This document shows, piece by piece, positions 15,455-23,444 of a stretch of DNA of 23,444 bases. Made by a program: the position numbers and the translations under genes. The notes below the pieces were generated by a model. That model saw only the letters and a program-made list of their open reading frames with translations. It made no database searches and was not told where the DNA came from. Within the stretch, counting starts at the first letter, position 1. Each line of letters begins with the position of its first letter. The stretch spans positions 1 to 23,444 of the forward strand of contig CAYUWF010000029.1 in the NCBI GenBank assembly GCA_964448245.1. Direction: 5' to 3'. This stretch comes from DATEVL01 sp964448245. Its GTDB lineage: Bacteria > Chloroflexota > Anaerolineae > Anaerolineales > E44-bin32.

Positions 15455-17845
15455 ATGGAACGACGATCTCTGCGGCAGGCGGCGGCTCTGGCCATCTTCC
15501 TGGCCCTCGCCGCCTGCACCAACGCCACGGCCACCGCGCCGCCGTCGCCGAGCGACATACCGCAGCCGACGGCCACGCCTCTGCCGACGACGACGCCCAC
15601 GCCTTCGCCGGCCGATCACCTGGCGCGTGCCGAAGCCGCCTTGTTCAATGGAGACTGGGACACGGCCCTCGCCGCGTACGAGGTGGCCTCCGCCTCCGGG
15701 GACGGCGACGTGGCCGAAGCCGCCGAGCTTGGGATGGCGCGCCTGCTCCTGGAGGCAGGTCGCGCGGGCGAGGCGCTCTCGTCGCTCGACTTTTTTCTCA
15801 TCTCGCATCTGGAAGGCGATCGTACGGCGCAGGCGCATTTGCTCCGAGGTTTCCTGCGACGCGATACGGGAGACCCCGCCGGCGCCATCGAAGATTTCGA
15901 CGCCTACCTGACGATGCGCCCGGGGCTAATCGACAGCTACGTCCACGAATGGGCCGGGGATACGCTATGGAACGCCGGCCAGCCCCTCCAGGCGGCCGAC
16001 CGCTACCTGGCCGCGGCCGGGATGGCGCGCCTCGACGACGGGGTCGGCTTGCGGTTCAAGCAGGCGAGGGCGCTGGTCGACGCCGACGATCCGGCCGCCG
16101 CCCTGGGGATCTACGACGAGCTCTACCAAGGCACGCTCGACCCTGCCGTCCGCGCGGCGGCGAACTGGTATGCGGGTCAGGCCCTTCAGGCGATGGGGGA
16201 CGACGCCGGGGCCTATGCCCGCTATCTCGACTCGGTGACGAATTACCCGGAGGCGAACGAGTCCTACCTGGCCCTGGTTGAGCTGGTCAACGCCGATGTG
16301 CCGGTCGACGACACGTTGCGTGGCCGGATCGATGTCTACGCCGGAGCCTACGAACCGGCCGTGGCCGCTTTCACGCGGGTGATCGACTCCCAGCCCAGCA
16401 GCGCTGTCTACTATCAGCGGGCGCTGGCCCGTCGCGCGGCTGGGGACTCCCTCGGGGCGCTGGATGACCTGTTCCAGGTCTACGCCGGGTACACCGACGC
16501 GCCGGAAGGCGAGCAGGCCTGGCTGGAAGCGGCCGACATCGCGTGGTTCGACCTGGGCGATCCCCGCCAGGCCATCGACCTCTATCTCCAGTTTGTGGAG
16601 ACCCTCCCAGCCAGCACTCGGGCGCCGCAGGCGTTGCTGTCCGCCGGCCGGGCTGCCGAGATCAGCGGCGACCTGCCCGGCGCGGTCGATCTCTATTTCC
16701 AGGCCGCCACCTCTTACCCGGCGAGTGATCTAGCCAGCCGCGCTGCGCTGCGAGCGGGCATCACCCAATACCGACTGCAGGACGCGGCAAGTGCCGTCGC
16801 CTCCTTCCAGCGAGCCGGGGAGTTGGCACACGTCGGCGAGGACCGCGCAGCCGCCGCCTTCTGGTCCGGCAAGGTGCTGGCCGAACAGGGCCTGACCTCC
16901 GAGAGCCAGCAGGCCTGGGCCAGCGCCGAGGCCAGCGACCCGACCGGGTTTTACTCCGAGCGCGCCGCCGACGTCCTTGCCGGACGCCGTCCCTTCGAGC
17001 CGACCGGAGTCTTCTCTTTCCCAACCGACCTCGGATCCGCTCGAGCACAAGCCGAAATCTGGCTTCGGTCGACGTTCCCGATTAGCGCCACAGGGAGCCT
17101 GAGCGCGCTGAATGAAAGCCTGGCGGCCGACCCCCGCATCGTGCGCGGCACGGAGCTCCTTTCCCTGGGTCTCTACGAGGAGGCGCGCGCCGAATTCGAC
17201 GACCTGCGCACCGACTACAGCGGCGATGCCGAGGCAACCTACCGTCTGATGCACCGCTTCCTGGAGCTCGGTCTCTACGATCTGGCTATCCGATCCGCCC
17301 GGCAGATCCTCGATCTGGCCGGCCTGGATGACGCCGGCACCCTCTCCGCGCCGCGCTACTTCAACTTGGTCCGCTTCGGCCCGTACTTCGGGGACCTCAT
17401 CCTCCCCGAGGCGATGGCCGCCGGGCTCGACCCGCTCTTCCTCCTGTCCGTCGTTCGCCAGGAGAGCCTCTTCCAGGGCGCCGCCACTTCCAGCGCCAGC
17501 GCCCGGGGTCTGATGCAGGTTATCCCGACGACCGGGGAGGCGATCGCCGCCGAGCTGGGATGGCCCGCCGGCTACAGCGAGGCCGACCTCCACCGGCCGA
17601 TCGTCTCCGTCCGGTTCGGGACGCACTATCTGGAGCAGCAACGCGACTCGTTCGACGGGGATCTGTTAGCGGCCCTGGCGGCCTACAACGGCGGCCCGGG
17701 AAACGCCGCCATCTGGCTGGCGCGCGCCGGCGGGGACCCCGATCTCTTCTATGAGGTGGTCGGCTACGAAGAGACCCGCACCTACCTGCGCACGATCTAC
17801 GAGGTCTTCAACATCTACGCTGACTTGTACTTGCCGGAGGGCTAA
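15455..17845 (+). CDS. Lytic transglycosylase (SLT domain) lipoprotein with TPR-like repeats
   Basis: This 796-residue cell-envelope enzyme probably cleaves peptidoglycan between MurNAc and GlcNAc without water, forming 1,6-anhydro ends. The signal peptide ends in LALAAC (lipidated C21), followed by a Pro/Thr linker to about residue 50. A long helical TPR-like region follows (about 50-640) with repeated motifs such as AEAALFNGDWDTALAAYEVA and RAGEALSSLDFFL. The C-terminal SLT domain has catalytic E670 in VVRQESLF, then SARGLMQVIPTTG and the AAYNGGPGNA motif near 743-752. The layout matches soluble lytic transglycosylase Slt70, in which superhelical repeats precede the catalytic domain. The start at ATG 15455 gives the signal peptide; the longer frame upstream runs through the tandem repeats. 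No partner gene is in the same operon. Confidence 0.93.
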   Translation: MERRSLRQAAALAIFLALAACTNATATAPPSPSDIPQPTATPLPTTTPTPSPADHLARAEAALFNGDWDTALAAYEVASASGDGDVAEAAELGMARLLLEAGRAGEALSSLDFFLISHLEGDRTAQAHLLRGFLRRDTGDPAGAIEDFDAYLTMRPGLIDSYVHEWAGDTLWNAGQPLQAADRYLAAAGMARLDDGVGLRFKQARALVDADDPAAALGIYDELYQGTLDPAVRAAANWYAGQALQAMGDDAGAYARYLDSVTNYPEANESYLALVELVNADVPVDDTLRGRIDVYAGAYEPAVAAFTRVIDSQPSSAVYYQRALARRAAGDSLGALDDLFQVYAGYTDAPEGEQAWLEAADIAWFDLGDPRQAIDLYLQFVETLPASTRAPQALLSAGRAAEISGDLPGAVDLYFQAATSYPASDLASRAALRAGITQYRLQDAASAVASFQRAGELAHVGEDRAAAAFWSGKVLAEQGLTSESQQAWASAEASDPTGFYSERAADVLAGRRPFEPTGVFSFPTDLGSARAQAEIWLRSTFPISATGSLSALNESLAADPRIVRGTELLSLGLYEEARAEFDDLRTDYSGDAEATYRLMHRFLELGLYDLAIRSARQILDLAGLDDAGTLSAPRYFNLVRFGPYFGDLILPEAMAAGLDPLFLLSVVRQESLFQGAATSSASARGLMQVIPTTGEAIAAELGWPAGYSEADLHRPIVSVRFGTHYLEQQRDSFDGDLLAALAAYNGGPGNAAIWLARAGGDPDLFYEVVGYEETRTYLRTIYEVFNIYADLYLPEG

Positions 17846-17874
17846 CGCCTGCACCCGCAGGGCGGACATCCCGC

Positions 17875-18394
17875 TCAGCTGGCCGCAGGCGGGGTCGGTT
17901 GGATGGAGGTGAGATACAAGCCTACGCAGTCGACGCCCATCGCCGCCATCGCCCGGTCGGTCCGCGTCCTGGTCAAGACGCTCTCGGCGACCCCCACCCG
18001 ACTGCCGCAGCGCCTCCTCCAGAGTCAGCTTCTGCAACTCGCTCCGAGTATTGACCTGGACGATATCGACGATGCGCTGCGCGAGTTTGTCTGGGTCGGT
18101 CGACTTGTAGGTGCGCGTCTTGGGGTCAATGCTGAAGTTCAGGATCGAGGCCGTGGCTTCCGGCCGGACGACTCGCTAGGTGAAACGGCCCTGGACGGTT
18201 ACCGCCTGGAAGTTCCCGCTCGTCTCCTTGAAGATAAAAGGTGTGTCGGCGGTGCTGATGGGTATCAAGATGATGCGGGTGCTCGCCCGCCAATAGTAGA
18301 ACGCCAGCCCGGCGCCCTGCCGTGCCAGTTTCTTGCCTCGGTAGACCAGCAGGTAGTCGGTCGGCTCGCTCTTGAAATAGCGCCATCCGAACAT
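17875..18394 (-). pseudogene. SPFH/stomatin-like protein pseudogene
   Basis: From ATG 18394, with a strong GGAGGAGG ribosome binding site, the frame encodes MFGWRYFKSEPTDYLLVYRG and later ADTPFIFKETSGNFQAVTVQ, typical of SPFH-domain (stomatin/prohibitin) membrane scaffold proteins. A TAG stop (18176-18178) interrupts it where Tyr is expected (GRFT-stop-RVV). The same frame continues with ASILNFSIDPKTRTY and RSELQKLTLEEALRQS. Near 17991-18003 a one-base shift moves the homology to another frame (VAESVLTRTRTDRAMAAMGV, then GLYLTSIQPTPPAAS), which stops at 17875. The C-terminal part of the family (usually about 300 residues) is missing. At least three lesions make this non-functional, unless the sequence has errors. 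The promoter and ribosome binding site are still recognisable, so decay looks recent. Confidence 0.82.
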
Positions 18395-18439
18395 GGTTTT
18401 CCTCCTCCCGGCCAGGGGCGGCCCCCTCGGTCCCACCGA

Positions 18440-18467
18440 GTAATACCCCTGGGGCATCTGGGGGCAA
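18440..18467 (-). promoter_or_regulatory. Candidate promoter of the SPFH pseudogene
   Basis: On the minus strand, TTGCCC (18467-18462), a 16-bp spacer and TATTAC (18445-18440) resemble a sigma-70 type promoter about 46 nt upstream of the pseudogene's ATG. It is divergent from the rpoB promoter. Confidence 0.5.
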
Positions 18468-18515
18468 GGCGCCGCAAGGCCCTTCGGCCGAACGCAACTT
18501 CTTATGGGACGGGTC

Positions 18516-18543
18516 TTGACCCCGCTGAATTCAGTGGTAAAAT
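18516..18543 (+). promoter_or_regulatory. rpoB promoter
   Basis: TTGACC (18516-18521), a 16-bp spacer and TAAAAT (18538-18543) form a good housekeeping promoter. Transcription should start near 18550, leaving a leader of about 105 nt before the chosen rpoB start. Confidence 0.75.
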
Positions 18544-18556
18544 GCTCTTTTGCAGA

Positions 18557-18570
18557 AGTCGAATTCGACT
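18557..18570. promoter_or_regulatory. Perfect 14-bp palindrome at the start of the rpoB leader
   Basis: AGTCGAATTCGACT is its own reverse complement and lies about 7 nt after the predicted transcription start. This is a suitable place for a repressor operator. No regulator is recognised. Confidence 0.6.
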
Positions 18571-18654
18571 GTTGAGCGGGCCAAGAAGCGCGGGGTACAT
18601 CCCCGCCTTCTTGCTGACCCCGACCGGTGGGCGTTGTTCCAGGAGCAGTCGCAG

Positions 18655-22569
<3,915 letters not shown>

Positions 22570-22591
22570 GATCTCTCCGGTAGCCTAGAGT

Positions 22592-22620
22592 GTAGGGGCC
22601 GGTCTGAGACCCGCCCCTAC
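22592..22620. repeat. Palindromic intergenic repeat, copy 2
   Basis: GTAGGGGCCGGTCT (22592-22605) and AGACCCGCCCCTAC (22607-22620) are inverted with one mismatch. This is the family of the copy at 3498-3522, here 22 nt after the rpoB stop. The hairpin may mark the end of the rpoB mRNA, but there is no T-run. Confidence 0.8.
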
Positions 22621-22639
22621 CGTTCAGAACGGGGATCCC

Positions 22640-22675
22640 CGGCAGGCTGTGCCCTCCGGGTTCCTCGCAATGACG
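22640..22675. repeat. Solo end of the MITE-like family
   Basis: TTCCTCGCAATGACG (22661-22675) matches the right terminus of the elements at 13740-13958 and 15034-15249. No left end is seen nearby, so it is a remnant in the rpoB-rpsL gap. Confidence 0.65.
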
Positions 22676-22710
22676 AGGGAAAAGCCCCTGTTCTGCCTCG
22701 CACAAACACC

Positions 22711-22739
22711 TTGACGGGGTTGCGGGCGGCAGGTAGAAT
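22711..22739 (+). promoter_or_regulatory. Promoter of the rpsL-rpsG operon
   Basis: TTGACG (22711-22716), a 17-bp spacer and TAGAAT (22734-22739) form a strong housekeeping-type promoter. Transcription should start near 22746, about 150 nt before rpsL, so the ribosomal operon has its own promoter independent of rpoB. Confidence 0.8.
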
Positions 22740-22745
22740 AATTGT

Positions 22746-22897
22746 CCGTCTAGTACCCAAGACGGGCTGGCGTGACGGAAGCGCCGACCCGAATGGAATA
22801 GCGATTGCATCGAGGCTAGGCCATCGTTCAAGTCCGATGGCCTTCCTCTCGCGACAGACCCGGGGCGAAGAGCCTCGGGCTTGTGTGGAGGAATGGC
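22746..22897 (+). promoter_or_regulatory. Structured 5' leader of rpsL
   Basis: Three hairpins can be drawn: CCGTCT/AGACGG (22746-22765); AGGCCATCG/CGATGGCCT (22818-22843, 9 bp, 8-base loop); and CCCGGGGC/GCCTCGGG (22859-22879, 8 bp with one G-T pair, GAAGA loop). The last ends 7 nt before the GGAGG ribosome binding site. Such a leader could bind a ribosomal protein for feedback control; this is inferred. Confidence 0.5.
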
Positions 22898-23323
22898 GTG
22901 CCCACGACTAATCAGCTGGTCCGCAAGGGCCGCAAGGAGAAGCGGGCCAAGACGAAGGCGCCGGCGCTGCAGTTCATCCTGAACTCGAAGACGCAGCGCC
23001 GCACGTCCGTCCCGAAGGGCGCCCCGCAGAAACGCGGCGTGTGCACCCAGGTCCGCACGCAAACGCCGAAGAAACCGAACTCGGCGCTGCGCAAGGTGGC
23101 CCGCGTGCGGCTGACGAACGGGATCGAGGTCTCGGCCTACATCCCGGGCGAAGGGCATTCGCTGCAGGAGCACTCGGTCGTGCTGGTCCGCGGCGGCCGC
23201 GTGAAGGACCTGCCGGGTGTGCGCTACCACATCGTGCGCGGCACGTTGGACACGACCGGCGTCGAAAGCCGGCGCCAGTCGCGCTCGAAGTATGGCGGGA
23301 AGCGCCCCAAGGAGTCGGCGTAG
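22898..23323 (+). CDS. rpsL: 30S ribosomal protein S12
   Basis: S12 (141 residues) lies at the decoding centre of the small subunit. The GTG at 22898 is the start: GGAGG sits 6 nt upstream and the protein begins MPTTNQLVRKGRKEK. Landmarks are QKRGVCTQVRTQTPKKPNSA (44-63), GEGHSLQEHSVVLVRGG and RVKDLPGVRYHIVRGTLDTTG. Lysines corresponding to E. coli K42 and K87 are kept, so there is no streptomycin-resistance change at these sites. Between APAL and APQKRG there is an insertion of about 14 residues compared with E. coli (124 residues), at the same place as the longer S12 of Bacillus. It is transcribed from its own promoter and followed by rpsG after 27 nt. Confidence 0.98.
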   Translation: MPTTNQLVRKGRKEKRAKTKAPALQFILNSKTQRRTSVPKGAPQKRGVCTQVRTQTPKKPNSALRKVARVRLTNGIEVSAYIPGEGHSLQEHSVVLVRGGRVKDLPGVRYHIVRGTLDTTGVESRRQSRSKYGGKRPKESA

Positions 23324-23350
23324 ACCACGCCGGTGTGACGGAGTAGAGGC

Positions 23351-23444
23351 ATGCGTCGGACACGCCCCGAGAAGCATCGCACCCCCGGCGACGCCCGCTA
23401 CAACAGCGAGCTGGTCCAGGGGTTCATCAACCGCCTGATGCGCC
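23351..23444 (+). CDS. rpsG: 30S ribosomal protein S7, 3' end outside the window
   Basis: The window ends 31 codons into this gene. The visible part reads MRRTRPEKHRTPGDARYNSE and continues LVQGFINRLMR, the N-terminus of S7, which nucleates assembly of the 30S head and binds 16S rRNA. GGAG at 23340-23343 is a ribosome binding site 7 nt before the ATG. The rpsL-rpsG order and the 27-nt gap are those of the str operon, so fusA is expected next. Confidence 0.95.
   Translation, partial: MRRTRPEKHRTPGDARYNSELVQGFINRLMR

Noticed and set aside
17846..17874. Terminator between the transglycosylase gene and the SPFH pseudogene
   Set aside because: CCTGC/GCAGG can form only a short stem, and no T-run follows on either strand.
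18550..18654. TTG start of rpoB at 18550
   Set aside because: It coincides with the predicted transcription start, and the ATG at 18655 has AGGAG 9 nt upstream and the normal RpoB N-terminus.

Overview
The window looks like chromosomal DNA of a GC-rich Chloroflexota bacterium, probably near Anaerolineae. This is inferred from gene content; no database was searched. Pointers are a fused transaldolase/glucose-6-phosphate isomerase, lipoproteins with Pro/Thr-rich linkers after the lipobox, an NBR1-type Ig-like lipoprotein, a YwiC-like remnant, a mycobacterial-type adenosine kinase, and a large insertion in RNA polymerase beta. No phage, plasmid, CRISPR or tRNA genes were seen.

Layout. (1) 1-3522: the 3' part of tal-pgi, overlapped by 4 nt by an unrecognised gene with PD-(D/E)XK-nuclease-like residues. 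(2) 3554-7927, minus strand: a polyamine-type ABC importer with a lipoprotein binding protein, a strong intercistronic hairpin, two permeases overlapping by 4 nt, a second binding protein without a visible signal peptide, then a decayed YwiC-like remnant. No ATPase gene is present. (3) 8152-9334: monocistronic recA with a promoter, a LexA-type box inside that promoter, and an intrinsic terminator. (4) 9380-11369: two convergent genes for lipoproteins, an NBR1-Ig protein and an S41 peptidase homologue. (5) 11464-14927, minus strand: adenosylhomocysteinase, a GNAT acetyltransferase and adenosine kinase, separated by repeat-filled gaps. The first and third make a pathway: S-adenosylhomocysteine is split to homocysteine and adenosine, and adenosine is phosphorylated to AMP. 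(6) 15034-15445: a MITE-like element and a 44-bp tandem array whose last unit supplies the -35 box of the next gene. (7) 15455-17845: a TPR/lytic transglycosylase lipoprotein. (8) 17875-18394: an SPFH/stomatin-like pseudogene. (9) 18516-23444: rpoB, then rpsL and the start of rpsG. rpoC is not between rpoB and rpsL; that gap holds repeats and a new promoter.

The most notable points are the rpoB/rpsL junction without rpoC, the repetitive insertion in RpoB, the promoter built from a minisatellite, the Pribnow boxes placed 7-9 nt before the start codons of three lipoprotein genes, the S41 homologue lacking its catalytic lysine, and the nuclease-like gene coupled to a sugar-phosphate enzyme. I saw no clear multi-gene defence or novel biosynthetic system.
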